DNA from: Streptomyces sp. NBC_00775
GTDB lineage: Bacteria > Actinomycetota > Actinomycetes > Streptomycetales > Streptomycetaceae
NCBI RefSeq assembly: GCF_036347135.1
Contig: NZ_CP108938.1
Location: forward strand, 2,728,001-2,792,000
Direction: 5' to 3'
Length of the DNA: 64,000 nt
The position numbers and the translations under genes are program-made. Below the pieces are notes generated by a model, which was not told the DNA's origin, did not search any database, and saw only the letters and a list, made by a program, of their open reading frames with translations. Below, piece after piece: positions 26,694 to 35,454 of this stretch (position 1 is its first letter; each line of letters starts with the position of its first letter).

Positions 26694-26990
26694 TCAGTCG
26701 CAGTCGCGGCAGATCGGCTGACCGTTCTTCTCGCGGGCCAGCTGGCTGCGGTGGTGCACCAGGAAGCAGCTCATGCAAGTGAACTCATCCTGCTGCTTGG
26801 GCAGGACCCGGACGGCCAGCTCCTCGTTCGAGAGGTCGGCCCCGGGCAGCTCAAGGCCTTCTGCGGCCTCGAATTCATCTACGTCGACGGACGAGGTCGA
26901 CTTGTCGTTCCGGCGAGCCTTCAGTTCTTCAAGGCTGTCCGAGTCGACGTCGTCGTCGGTCTTGCGTGGGGTGTCGTAATCCGTTGCCAT
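26694..26990 (-). CDS. DUF4193 zinc-ribbon protein
   Basis: This 98-residue acidic protein has a C-terminal zinc ribbon: CMSC at about 78-81 and CRDC near the end. The N-terminal part is rich in Asp and Glu. The start ATG has GGGGGAG upstream. The family is small and actinobacterial (Rv2699c), often found near sigA and dut. The function is unknown; RNA-polymerase or ribosome contact is a guess from its size and zinc ribbon. Confidence 0.87.
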   Translation of the reverse strand: MATDYDTPRKTDDDVDSDSLEELKARRNDKSTSSVDVDEFEAAEGLELPGADLSNEELAVRVLPKQQDEFTCMSCFLVHHRSQLAREKNGQPICRDCD

Positions 26991-27383
26991 GTCGCTCTCC
27001 CCCTCTGGGTGTCTGCGGTGTCTCCAGCGCACGTAACGCGTGAGAGGCCGGACTTGTGCCCGACCTGAGGCGGAGATTTTGCCTCACATCAAGGTCTGTT
27101 ACTCAATCGACACCCAACCGGACTCCTCAAGAGTGATCGGCTTGGATGGCGATGCGGACCGTACACGGTCCGAAGGCCGCACTTCAAAGGCGTCCCACCG
27201 TGTACTTCCCGTGATCAAGACCCTCGAAAACCCGGATTTTCCCGGCCTTCCGACAGCATGCGCGACCACGGAGAGTAGATGGCCGGAAAATCGTCCTTGT
27301 GATCGATCACACACGGGCCTCCTGGGTGGGTGACCAGAAAATTCCGCGCAAAGCGAACATCGTCGCGTGTCGGCGACATGGTC
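26991..27383. other. 393-base intergenic region with two palindromes
   Basis: This region lies upstream of DUF4193 and downstream of cutS, both on the minus strand. It is less GC-rich than its surroundings. It holds CGGACCGT/ACGGTCCG at 27155-27172 and TGTGATCGATCACA at 27298-27311. Short open frames exist on both strands, but none has a ribosome site or a recognisable protein. Confidence 0.5.
27298..27311. promoter_or_regulatory. Perfect 14-bp palindrome TGTGATCGATCACA
   Basis: The half sites TGTGA and TCACA look like CRP half sites but are four bases apart instead of six. It lies about 310 bases upstream of the DUF4193 start. A second palindrome stands at 27155-27172. Binding protein unknown. 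Confidence 0.4.
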
Positions 27384-28631
27384 TCAGATAGGCAGGGTGA
27401 CGCGCATCACGAGGCCACCCCCTTCTCGCGGCTCCGCGGTGATGTGACCCCCGTGGGCGCGGGCCACCGACCGGGCGATGGACAGGCCGAGGCCCACACC
27501 CTTGTCACTGCCCGTGCGCTCCGTACGCAGCCGCCGGAAAGGCTCGAAAAGATTGTCGATCTCGTACGCGGGAACCACCGGCCCCGTGTTCGAGACCACC
27601 AGGACCGCCTGGCCGTGCTGGACCTCTGTCCTGACGTCGACCCAGCCCCTCTCCGGCACGTTGTACCGGACGGCGTTCTGGACGAGGTTCAGGGCGATCC
27701 GCTCCAGCAGGACGCCATTGCCCTGCACGACCGCCACGGAGCGCTCCCCGCGGATCTTCACGCCCTTGGCCTCGGCCTCGGCGTGCACCTGGTCGACGGC
27801 CTGCGAGGCGACCTCGGCGAGGTCCACGGGCTTGCGCTCGACGATCTGGTTGTCGCTGCGGGCGAGCAGCAGCAGGCCCTCCACGAGCTGTTCGCTGCGC
27901 TCGTTGGTGGCGAGCAGCGTCTTGCCGAGCTGCTGGAGCTCCATCGGCGCACCGGGGTCGGAGAGGTGCACTTCCAGGAGCGTGCGGTTGATCGCGAGCG
28001 GGGTCCGCAGTTCGTGCGAGGCGTTCCCCACGAACCGCTGCTGGGCGGTGAAGGCCCGTTCCAGTCGCTCCAGCATGTCGTCGAAGGTGTCCGCGAGTTC
28101 CTTCAGCTCGTCGTCCGGGCCGTCCAGCTCGATCCGCCGGGACAGGTCCGAGCCCGCCACAGCGCGCGCGGTGCGGGTGATCCGGCCGAGCGGCGAGAGC
28201 ACCCGTCCGGCCATCGCGTAACCGAAGGCGAACGCGATGATGGCGAGGCCGAGCAGAGCGAGCAGCGAGCGGCTGAGCAGGTTGTCCAGGGCGGCCTGGC
28301 GCTGGTGGTCGATGCAGGTGCTGATCGCGGTGTTGAACTCGTCGAGCGACAGGTTGCCAGCCTGGACGGCGGGGCAGTTGTCGCTGTTGACCTTGATCGC
28401 GGTGCCGCTGGCGATCTTGAAGAGCGGCTCGGCCCCCGTGTTCAGGGCCTGCGCCGCGAGCAGATAGATGATCGACAGCAGCATGATGCCGGCGATCAGG
28501 AACATGCCGCCGTACAGCAGCGTGAGCCGTATCCGGATGGTCGGGCGCAGCCAGGGGAACGGGGGTTCCGGCCTTCTGGGGTCCCAGGTGGGCTTCGGAG
28601 GCGCCGTCGGCGGCGCGGGTGTCGTGGCCAC
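27384..28631 (-). CDS. cutS: CutS sensor histidine kinase
   Basis: This is a 415-residue membrane kinase. Two helices (about 36-60 and 121-142) enclose an extracellular sensor of about 60 residues with just two cysteines, C86 and C106. HAMP follows, then the H-box ASHELRTPLA with H206 and an ATPase domain with GVGLGLSIA. The size and its pairing with a 217-residue CutR match the Streptomyces CutRS system, whose conserved extracellular cysteines are thought to monitor disulfide or protein folding outside the cell. It is cotranscribed with cutR, six bases downstream. Confidence 0.85.
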   Translation of the reverse strand: MATTPAPPTAPPKPTWDPRRPEPPFPWLRPTIRIRLTLLYGGMFLIAGIMLLSIIYLLAAQALNTGAEPLFKIASGTAIKVNSDNCPAVQAGNLSLDEFNTAISTCIDHQRQAALDNLLSRSLLALLGLAIIAFAFGYAMAGRVLSPLGRITRTARAVAGSDLSRRIELDGPDDELKELADTFDDMLERLERAFTAQQRFVGNASHELRTPLAINRTLLEVHLSDPGAPMELQQLGKTLLATNERSEQLVEGLLLLARSDNQIVERKPVDLAEVASQAVDQVHAEAEAKGVKIRGERSVAVVQGNGVLLERIALNLVQNAVRYNVPERGWVDVRTEVQHGQAVLVVSNTGPVVPAYEIDNLFEPFRRLRTERTGSDKGVGLGLSIARSVARAHGGHITAEPREGGGLVMRVTLPI

Positions 28632-28637
28632 GGGTGA

Positions 28638-29291
28638 TCAGATCCGGTAGCCGGAGCCGGGCACGGTGACGATGACGGGGGGCTCGCCGAGCTTGCGGCG
28701 CAGGGTCATCACGGTGACGCGTACGACGTTGGTGAACGGGTCCGTGTTCTCGTCCCAGGCCTTCTCGAGGAGCTGCTCGGCGGAGACGACGGCGCCCTCG
28801 CTGCGCAGCAGCACCTCCAGGACGGCGAACTCCTTGGGCGCGAGCTGGACCTCCTTGCCGTCGCGGAAGACCTCGCGGCGGTTGGGGTCGAGCTTGATCC
28901 CGGCGCGCTCCAGGACGGGGGGCAGCGGCAGGCTCGTACGACGTCCGAGGGCACGCACGCGTGCCGTCAGCTCGCTGAACGCGAAGGGCTTGGGGAGGTA
29001 GTCGTCGGCGCCGATCTCCAGGCCCTCGACGCGGTCGCTGACGTCGCCGGACGCGGTGAGCATCAGCACGCGCGTGGGCATACCGAGTTCGACGACCTTG
29101 CGGCAGACGTCGTCGCCGTGCACGAGCGGGAGGTCGCGGTCGAGGACGACCACGTCGTAGTCGTTGACGCCGATGCGCTCCAGGGCGGCCGCACCGTCGT
29201 ACACGACGTCGACGGCCATGGCCTCCCGGCGCAGTCCGGTGGCCACCGCATCGGCGAGCAGCTGCTCGTCCTCGACGACGAGTACGCGCAC
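28638..29291 (-). CDS. cutR: CutR response regulator
   Basis: This 217-residue OmpR-family regulator has receiver phosphoacceptor D51 in VVVLDRDLP, switch lysine in YLPKPFA and a C-terminal winged helix ending PGSGYRI. The GTG start has GGAAGGA eight bases upstream. CutR is the partner of CutS; in Streptomyces the pair affects secreted protease and antibiotic levels. A stem-loop lies 24 bases before the start codon on the same strand. Confidence 0.88.
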   Translation of the reverse strand: MRVLVVEDEQLLADAVATGLRREAMAVDVVYDGAAALERIGVNDYDVVVLDRDLPLVHGDDVCRKVVELGMPTRVLMLTASGDVSDRVEGLEIGADDYLPKPFAFSELTARVRALGRRTSLPLPPVLERAGIKLDPNRREVFRDGKEVQLAPKEFAVLEVLLRSEGAVVSAEQLLEKAWDENTDPFTNVVRVTVMTLRRKLGEPPVIVTVPGSGYRI

Positions 29292-29708
29292 GTCGCTTGT
29301 CCTTCCTCTGTCCACCCGCGTAGCGCCCTTCAGGGCACCACGCGGGCAGGTCTGTCACGGATGAGGGCTCCATCCTGCCCTTTTCGGCCATAAACCGGCT
29401 GTAAGGCGGGTGAGAGGCGCTCGGGACCGCGGTCCCGGGCCCCGGGAATGCGAGATTTTCTCGTCGGGTTGAGGTTTCCACGGAAGAGAGCGGGGGGAGG
29501 ACGGCTTTACACCCCGCGATCACGCTCTGCATGTGGCAAGCCACCTTGTGGTACGTCCAACCGCTTCCGCAGAGCGGGCGTGGGTGTCCGGCACCGTCGC
29601 CGCCCAGCCTGGGCAGCGCTGGGCACCCATCTGGCAGACGTGATCGCCCCTTCCGAACGGCACACCCCCGTGCCACCCGACCCACGACCCAGGACGAGGG
29701 GGCGCAGC
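29292..29708. other. Divergent intergenic region with stem-loops
   Basis: This is the promoter region of cutRS (minus) and of the 57-residue gene (plus). It contains CCCGCGT/ACGCGGG arms at 29315-29346 with inner GCCC/GGGC, and the perfect palindrome GGGACCGCGGTCCC at 29423-29436. No gene is supported. Confidence 0.5.
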
Positions 29709-29882
29709 ATGGACGCATTCACCGCAGGACTTCTGCAGCGCATAAGGGCGACCGAGACCGACCTGACGCGGGCTCGCGAATCAGGCGACGACTTCCTCGC
29801 GGAGGTCGAGCAGGCCGAGCTCGACGACCTGCACCGCCTCGCCGCCGAGCACGGTGTGGAGGTCGGCGCGACGCGCGTCTGA
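29709..29882 (+). CDS. 57-residue helical protein
   Basis: This is a small acidic protein (MDAFTAGLLQRIRATETD at its start). It is predicted to be two amphipathic helices with many Glu, Asp and Arg residues, so it may be a coiled-coil dimer. GAGGGGGC stands before the ATG, and a strong terminator follows seven bases after it. I know no function; similar short proteins occur beside cutRS in Streptomyces. Confidence 0.65.
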   Translation: MDAFTAGLLQRIRATETDLTRARESGDDFLAEVEQAELDDLHRLAAEHGVEVGATRV

Positions 29883-29895
29883 TCAGTTCGTACGA

Positions 29896-29936
29896 GAGCG
29901 GGGCCCCGGCATCGATCCAGTGCCGGGGCCCCGCTC
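29896..29936. terminator. Bidirectional terminator
   Basis: Sixteen-base perfect arms (29896-29911 and 29921-29936, core GCGGGGCCCCGG) enclose a nine-base loop between the 57-residue gene and the convergent inositol monophosphatase. Confidence 0.85.
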
Positions 29937-29953
29937 CGTTGTGGTGAACGGCG

Positions 29954-30769
29954 TCAGTCGTGCCAGGCGCCGAAGTCCTCCAGGAGCCGCTGGAGGGGCT
30001 CGAAGACGCCCGGTGAGGCAGCCACCGCCAGATCGCCCGCGGGGCGCTCTCCGGGGCGCCCACCGGTCAGGGCGCCCGCCTCACGGGCGATCAGGTCGCC
30101 CGCCGCGAGGTCCCAGGGGTTGAGGCCGCGCTCGTAGTAGCCGTCGAGGCGGCCGGCCGCGACGTCGCACAGGTCGACCGCGGCGGATCCGCTGCGCCGG
30201 ATGTCGCGCACCAGCGGGATCAGCCGCTGGGCGACGTCGGCCTGGTGGGCCTTGACCTCGGTCACGTAGTTGAAGCCGGTCGAGACCAGGGCCTGGTCCA
30301 GGGGCGGCGACGGGCGGCAGGCCAGCCGGCGCTCGCCGACCCAGGCTCCGGTGGCCCGGGCACCACGGCCGCGCACCGCGTGGTACGTCTCGCCGCGCAT
30401 CGGCGCCGCGACGACTCCGACGACGGTCTCGCCGTCCTGTTCGGCGGCGATGGACACCGCCCAGGTCGGCAGCCCGTACAGGTAGTTGACCGTGCCGTCG
30501 AGCGGGTCGATGACCCAGCGGATGCCGCTGGTGCCCTCCGTGGCGGCGCCCTCCTCGCCGAGGAAGCCGTCGGCGGGGCGGTGCTGGGAGATCAGGTCGG
30601 TGATCAGCTTCTCGGCGGCGATGTCCATCTCGGTGACGACGTCGATCGGGCTGGACTTGGTGGCGGCGACCGCGAGGTCCACCGGGCGTCCGTCCCGCAG
30701 CAGCTCACCGGCGCTGCGGGCGGCCTGGTGGGCGAGCTGGAGCAGTTCGGTGTGCAGGGGCTCGATCAC
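29954..30769 (-). CDS. Inositol monophosphatase family protein
   Basis: This is a 271-residue Mg2+-dependent, Li+-sensitive-type phosphatase. GEEGA, the metal motif WVIDPLDGTVNY and the C-terminal WDLAAGDLIAREAG are the three family signatures. It removes phosphate from inositol phosphate or a similar sugar phosphate; the positional orthologue is SuhB (Rv2701c). The GTG at 30769 has AGGAG five bases upstream. An ATG at 30781 overlaps the hemH stop, but that would place the AGGAG inside the gene. Confidence 0.87.
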   Translation of the reverse strand: MIEPLHTELLQLAHQAARSAGELLRDGRPVDLAVAATKSSPIDVVTEMDIAAEKLITDLISQHRPADGFLGEEGAATEGTSGIRWVIDPLDGTVNYLYGLPTWAVSIAAEQDGETVVGVVAAPMRGETYHAVRGRGARATGAWVGERRLACRPSPPLDQALVSTGFNYVTEVKAHQADVAQRLIPLVRDIRRSGSAAVDLCDVAAGRLDGYYERGLNPWDLAAGDLIAREAGALTGGRPGERPAGDLAVAASPGVFEPLQRLLEDFGAWHD

Positions 30770-30777
30770 GGGGCTCC

Positions 30778-31905
30778 TCATGCGTACGGGCTGTCGGCGC
30801 CCGCGGCGGCGGGCTTCGGGGCGCGGGCGGGGCAGCAGCCCACCGGGCACAGGTCCGCGCTCGGGCCGAGCGCCCCCAGGGCGCAGGGTGTCACCTGTCG
30901 GCCGCTCTCCGTCGCGGCGCGCTCCAGGACGAGTTCACGGATCGCCGCGGCGAACCGGGGGTCGGCGCCCACGGTGGCCGAGCGGCGCACCGGCAGACCC
31001 AGCTCCTCGGCCTTGGCCGTCGCCTCCGTGTCGAGGTCGTACAGGACCTCCATGTGGTCCGAGACGAACCCGATGGGGGCCATCACGACGGCCGGGACCC
31101 CGGCGCCGTGCAGCTCCTCCAGGTGGTCGCAGATGTCGGGCTCCAGCCACGGGATGTGCGGGGCTCCCGAGCGCGACTGGTAGACGAGCTGCCAGGGGTG
31201 CTCGATCCCTGTCTCCTCGCGCACCGCGTCGGCGATCAGCCTGGCGACGTCCAGGTGCTGCCTGACGTACGCGCCGCCGTCTCCGTGGTCCTCGACCGGG
31301 CCGGAGGTGTCCGCCGCGGCGTTCGGGATGGAGTGCGTCGTGAAGGCGAGATGCGCGCCCGCGCGTACGTCCTCGGGGAGGTCGGCGAGGGACTTCAGGA
31401 CGCCCTCGATCATGGGCTCCACGAAGCCGGGGTGGTTGAAGTAGTGGCGCAGTTTGTCGATCTTCGGCAGCCGCAGGCCCTCGGCCTCCAGGGTCGCCAG
31501 GGCGCCGGCGAGGTCCTCGCGGTACTGGCGGCAGCCCGAGTACGAGGCGTACGCGCTGGTGGCGAGGACGAGGACGCGGCGGCGGCCGTCGGCGACCAGC
31601 TCGCGCAGGGTGTCGGTCAGGTAGGGCGCCCAGTTGCGGTTGCCCCAGTAGACGGGCAGGTCCAGGCCGTGGTCGGCGAAGTCCTTGCGGAGGGCGTCGA
31701 GCAGGGCGCGGTTCTGGCCGTTGATGGGGCTGACCCCGCCGAACAGGAAGTAGTGCTGACCCACTTCCTTGAGCCGTTCCTTGGGGATGCCTCTCCCCCG
31801 CGTCACGTTCTCCAGGAACGGGACCACGTCGTCCGGGCCTTCCGGGCCGCCGAACGAGAGCAGGAGCAGGGCGTCGTAGGGGGTGGCATCGAGCACGTCT
31901 GGCAT
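30778..31905 (-). CDS. hemH: Ferrochelatase (coproporphyrin type)
   Basis: This 375-residue enzyme inserts Fe2+ into the porphyrin at the end of haem synthesis. Actinobacteria use the coproporphyrin route, so this is probably CpfC. The start [20 protein letters not shown], the core TTHSIP and YQSRSG, and [11 protein letters not shown] are family features. The C-terminus carries a cysteine cluster (DLCPVGCCP) which, with an internal cysteine, binds a [2Fe-2S] cluster in actinobacterial enzymes. It is cotranscribed with the phosphatase downstream. Confidence 0.93.
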   Translation of the reverse strand: MPDVLDATPYDALLLLSFGGPEGPDDVVPFLENVTRGRGIPKERLKEVGQHYFLFGGVSPINGQNRALLDALRKDFADHGLDLPVYWGNRNWAPYLTDTLRELVADGRRRVLVLATSAYASYSGCRQYREDLAGALATLEAEGLRLPKIDKLRHYFNHPGFVEPMIEGVLKSLADLPEDVRAGAHLAFTTHSIPNAAADTSGPVEDHGDGGAYVRQHLDVARLIADAVREETGIEHPWQLVYQSRSGAPHIPWLEPDICDHLEELHGAGVPAVVMAPIGFVSDHMEVLYDLDTEATAKAEELGLPVRRSATVGADPRFAAAIRELVLERAATESGRQVTPCALGALGPSADLCPVGCCPARAPKPAAAGADSPYA

Positions 31906-32239
31906 ACGTCCGATCCTGCCACCCGGCACTGACAGGCAGGAAACGGCGGGGTGACGGGAGAGCGAGGGCAGGCTCGACGGAGCCAGGGGCGGGCGCGCGG
32001 GACAGGCGCGAGGGTCGGGCTCGACAGCGGGCAGGGGCGGGCGCGAGGGCGGCCTGGAACGCGCGGGAGAACGGCCTCGAACGCACAGGAGATCGGCGCG
32101 AGGGCGCACAGAGGGGCGTGCGGAGGTCGTGCGTTAGGGTCACCTCACCCGTAAGCTGTATCGGCCAGATTCACGCCTTACCGGAGTTCGGACCGCCCGT
32201 GGTGACCGGGCGGCCGAGCCGAGCCGACCGGAGTCCCCC
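31906..32239. other. Divergent G-rich intergenic region with partial duplication
   Basis: The plus strand between hemH and the MFS gene is strongly G-rich. GGCTCGAC at 31971 and 32018, each followed by AGGGGCGGGCGCG at 31985 and 32033, shows an imperfect duplication of about 47 bases. No gene is supported. Confidence 0.5.
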
Positions 32240-33478
32240 GTGCCCAGCCCCTACCGCGCCCTGTTCGCAGCCCCCGGCTCCAAGGGCTTCTCCGCCGCGG
32301 GCTTCCTCGGCCGGATGCCTCTGTCGATGATGGGCATCGGCGTGGTCACGATGATCTCCCAGCTCACCGGACGGTACGGGCTCGCGGGCGCGCTGTCGGC
32401 GACCATGGCGCTGGCGGCCGCCGTGATGGGCCCTCAGGTCTCGCGGCTGGTGGACCAGTACGGGCAGCGGCGGGTACTGCGCCCCGTGACACTGTTCGCG
32501 CTCGCCGCTGCCGCCGGGCTGCTGCTCGCCGCGCACTTCGACCAGCCGGACTGGGTGCTGTTCGTCTGCTCGGCCGGCATCGGCTGTGTCCCGAGCATCG
32601 GCGCGATGATCCGGGCCCGCTGGGCGGCCCTCTACCGGGACACCCCGCAACTGCACACCGCGTACTCCTTCGAGTCCGTGGTCGACGAGATCTGCTTCAT
32701 CTTCGGGCCGATCATCTCCATCGGCCTGTCCACGGTGTGGTTCCCGGAGGCCGGGCCGCTGCTCGCCGCCTGCTTCCTCGCCGCCGGAGTCTTCTGGCTG
32801 ACCTCCCAGCGCGCCACCGAGCCCGTGCCGCATCCGCGTGAGCAGCACACCGGCGGTTCGGCGCTGCGCGCGGCCGGACTCCAGGTGCTGGTGGCCACGT
32901 TCGTGGCGACCGGGGCGATCTTCGGAGCCGTCGACGTGGTCACCGTGGCCTTCGCCGAGGAGCAGGGCAACAAGGGCGCCGCGAGCGTCGTCCTCGCGCT
33001 CTACGCCGCGGGCTCCTGCGTCGCGGGAGCGGTGTTCGGACTGCTGCACTTCAAGGGGGCGCCCGAACGCCGGTGGCTGCTGGGCATATGCGCGATGGCC
33101 GTGAGTATGATCCCCCTCCTACTGGTCGGAAACTTGCCGTTTCTGGCCGTGGCGCTGTTCGTTGCGGGTCTCTCCATCGCTCCCACGATGATCACGACGA
33201 TGTCCCTCATCGAACAGCACGTACCACGCGCGAAACTGACCGAGGGCATGACCTGGGTGAGCACCGGGCTCGCGGTCGGGGTCGCGCTCGGTTCCTCCGT
33301 GGCCGGCTGGGTGATCGACGCCGCCGGTGCGAAGGCCGGGTACGGGGTTCCGGCGGTCTCCGGAGCCGTCGCGGTCGCGGTCGGTTTCCTCGGATATCGC
33401 CGGCTGAGCAGGCCGGTTCCGCAGCGGGAGGGGACCCATGAGCACCACAGTGAGCGGGAAGAGCGGCACGTGGCGTAA
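32240..33478 (+). CDS. MFS transporter
   Basis: This 412-residue membrane protein has about 12 helices in two halves separated near residue 195-210. The loop after helix two (DQYGQRRVLRP) matches the major facilitator signature. It starts at GTG with GGAG upstream. Its last 41 bases overlap the following oxidase gene, so the two are probably coupled. It may export or import a sugar lactone or related compound; this is only from context. Confidence 0.85.
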   Translation: MPSPYRALFAAPGSKGFSAAGFLGRMPLSMMGIGVVTMISQLTGRYGLAGALSATMALAAAVMGPQVSRLVDQYGQRRVLRPVTLFALAAAAGLLLAAHFDQPDWVLFVCSAGIGCVPSIGAMIRARWAALYRDTPQLHTAYSFESVVDEICFIFGPIISIGLSTVWFPEAGPLLAACFLAAGVFWLTSQRATEPVPHPREQHTGGSALRAAGLQVLVATFVATGAIFGAVDVVTVAFAEEQGNKGAASVVLALYAAGSCVAGAVFGLLHFKGAPERRWLLGICAMAVSMIPLLLVGNLPFLAVALFVAGLSIAPTMITTMSLIEQHVPRAKLTEGMTWVSTGLAVGVALGSSVAGWVIDAAGAKAGYGVPAVSGAVAVAVGFLGYRRLSRPVPQREGTHEHHSEREERHVA

Positions 33479-34757
33479 CTGGGCGGGGAACGTCACCGCC
33501 CGTCCCGTACGGGAGGTCGCCCCCGCTTCGGTCGAAGAGCTCTCCGCGGCCGTACGGAAGGCCGCCGACGACGGCCTGAAGGTGAAGGCCGTCGGCACCG
33601 GGCACTCCTTCACGGCCGCCGCCGCGACCGACGGTGTATTGATCCGCCCTCAACTGTTGACCGGCATCCGCAAGATTGACCGTGAGGCCGGCACCGTCAC
33701 TGTTGAGGCGGGCACCCCGCTCAAGCGTCTCAATATGGCTCTCGCGCGCGAGGGACTGTCGCTCACGAACATGGGCGACATCATGGAGCAGACGGTTTCG
33801 GGTGCGACCAGCACCGGAACGCACGGCACGGGGCGCGACTCGGCCTCGATCGCCGCGCAGATCAAGGGACTTGAGCTGGTCACCGCGGACGGCTCGCTGC
33901 TCACCTGCTCCGAGAAGGAGAATCCCGAGGTCTTCGCGGCGGCCCGGATCGGAATCGGCGCCCTGGGGATCGTCACCGCGATCACCTTCTCCGTAGAGCC
34001 CACTTTTCTGCTCACGGCCCGCGAGGAGCCGATGACCTTCGACAAGGTCACCGCCGACTTCGACGAACTCTTCACCGAGAACGAGCACTTCGAGTTCTAC
34101 TGGTTCCCGCACACCGGCAACTGCAACACCAAGCGCAACAACCGCAGCGCCGGCCCCGAGAAGCCCATCGGGCAGATCGGCGGCTGGATCGAGGACGAGT
34201 TCCTCTCCAACGGCGTCTTCCAGGTGGCCAATCTGGTCGGCCGCGCCGTGCCCGCCGCCATCCCGACGATCGCGAAGATCTCCAGCCGCGCGCTGTCCGC
34301 CCGGACCTACACCGACATTCCCTACAAAGTCTTCACTTCTCCGCGCCGGGTGCGCTTCGTGGAGATGGAGTACGCCGTCCCGCGCGAAGCCCTGGTCGAG
34401 ACGCTGCGTGAACTGAAGGCCATGGTCGACCGCTCGACCCTGCGGGTCAGCTTCCCCGTCGAGGTGCGCACGGCCCCCGCGGACGACATCACCCTCTCCA
34501 CCGCGTCCGGGCGGGAGAGCGCCTACATCGCCGTTCACATGTTCAGGGGCACCCCCTATCAGGCGTATTTCACCGCCGCCGAACGGATCTTCACCGCGCA
34601 CGAGGGTCGGCCGCACTGGGGCAAGGTGCACACGCGCGACGCGGAGTACTTCTCCAAGGTCTATCCGCGCTTCGGCGAGTTCACGGCGCTGAGGGATCGG
34701 CTTGACCCGGATCGGCGCTTTGGGAATGACTACTTGCGGAGGGTTCTGGGGTCGTAG
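33438..34757 (+). CDS. FAD-linked sugar-lactone oxidase (D-arabinono-1,4-lactone oxidase type)
   Basis: This is a 439-residue oxidoreductase of the VAO/GULO family. The N-terminal FAD domain has VGTGHSFT (the His can carry FAD covalently) and GATSTGTHGTG. The C-terminal domain ends with the typical HWGKVHT and LDPDRRFGNDYLRR. It probably oxidises an aldonolactone or alditol with oxygen. GGGAGGGG lies before its ATG, inside the MFS gene. Its last 77 bases overlap antisense with the next gene. Confidence 0.87.
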   Translation: MSTTVSGKSGTWRNWAGNVTARPVREVAPASVEELSAAVRKAADDGLKVKAVGTGHSFTAAAATDGVLIRPQLLTGIRKIDREAGTVTVEAGTPLKRLNMALAREGLSLTNMGDIMEQTVSGATSTGTHGTGRDSASIAAQIKGLELVTADGSLLTCSEKENPEVFAAARIGIGALGIVTAITFSVEPTFLLTAREEPMTFDKVTADFDELFTENEHFEFYWFPHTGNCNTKRNNRSAGPEKPIGQIGGWIEDEFLSNGVFQVANLVGRAVPAAIPTIAKISSRALSARTYTDIPYKVFTSPRRVRFVEMEYAVPREALVETLRELKAMVDRSTLRVSFPVEVRTAPADDITLSTASGRESAYIAVHMFRGTPYQAYFTAAERIFTAHEGRPHWGKVHTRDAEYFSKVYPRFGEFTALRDRLDPDRRFGNDYLRRVLGS

Positions 34758-35454
34758 CGGACTCGCTGGGCGTGGGGGTCGGGGTGGTGTCCCCGGCCTC
34801 CGGGTCCGAGGAGACGCTGGAACTCGGCGTCGGCGTGGGGGTCGTAGCGCCGTCGCCGTCGTCCTGAGCAGCCGCGGAACCGCTGCTGCCCGAGGACGGC
34901 TGCACGGAGGAAGAGCCGGCGGAAGGTGTCGTACTGGGCTCCGGCTTCTCCGAGTTGGAGCCGCTCCCCTTCAAGGCGGTGCCCACGGTCGTGGCCTTGC
35001 CGCCGCCGCTGAAGCTCTGCCCCGACACCAGTTCGTACGTGGTGATCCCGGCCATCGTGACGCCGAAGACGAGGGCCGCGGCGACCACGGGCCGCTTCCA
35101 GCTCCTGACCCGCGCGCGATAGACGGTCGCTTCCGTGAACTCGCCCACGGCGGGCGCCTGCTGGAGCTGGGTCTTCGGCTTGGCCTGGACCGTCACGTCG
35201 CGTATCTGCTCGCCGGTGCGCTTGAAGAAGTGCTGGAAGACGGTGCCTCCGCAGGTGGCGATCGCGCTGACCACTCCAGCGCCCAGGATCGTCCCGTAGA
35301 CCCCGAAGTAGGAGGCGAGTTTGGCCGCCAGTACGGCGGCCACCGCGCTGCCCGCCACTTGGGGGACGCTCAGATCCACCCGCTTCTTCTGCGGCTCCTC
35401 CTCGCCCTCCTCCTTCTTCCCCGGTTCCTGGTCGGCATCCGACTTCACACCCAT
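34681..35454 (-). CDS. Membrane protein with Thr/Pro/Ser-rich tail
   Basis: This is a 257-residue protein. A charged start (KKEEGEEEPQKKR) is followed by two hydrophobic segments (about 35-70) and a third single helix (about 120-142, PVVVAAALVFGVTMAGITTY-like). The last 100 residues are Ser/Thr/Pro/Gly-rich with repeated TPTPTPS, probably extracellular and possibly glycosylated. I do not recognise the family. The gene ends inside the 3' end of the convergent oxidase gene, a real antisense overlap of 77 bases if both stops are right. Confidence 0.7.
   Translation of the reverse strand: MGVKSDADQEPGKKEEGEEEPQKKRVDLSVPQVAGSAVAAVLAAKLASYFGVYGTILGAGVVSAIATCGGTVFQHFFKRTGEQIRDVTVQAKPKTQLQQAPAVGEFTEATVYRARVRSWKRPVVAAALVFGVTMAGITTYELVSGQSFSGGGKATTVGTALKGSGSNSEKPEPSTTPSAGSSSVQPSSGSSGSAAAQDDGDGATTPTPTPSSSVSSDPEAGDTTPTPTPSESATTPEPSASSHSQSADPGQADPSAP

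Noticed and set aside
27298..27311. Classical CRP site
   Set aside because: The half sites are four bases apart instead of six, so it does not fit the CRP spacing. It is kept only as a palindrome of unknown use.
27099..27314. 71-residue minus-strand protein between cutS and DUF4193
   Set aside because: No ribosome site, no family resemblance, and the region has promoter-like palindromes.
32135..32160. Iron box before the MFS gene (GTTAGGGTCACCTCACC)
   Set aside because: It lacks the symmetric AGGTTAGGCTnACCT core; only a few bases agree with the consensus, unlike the site at 58175.
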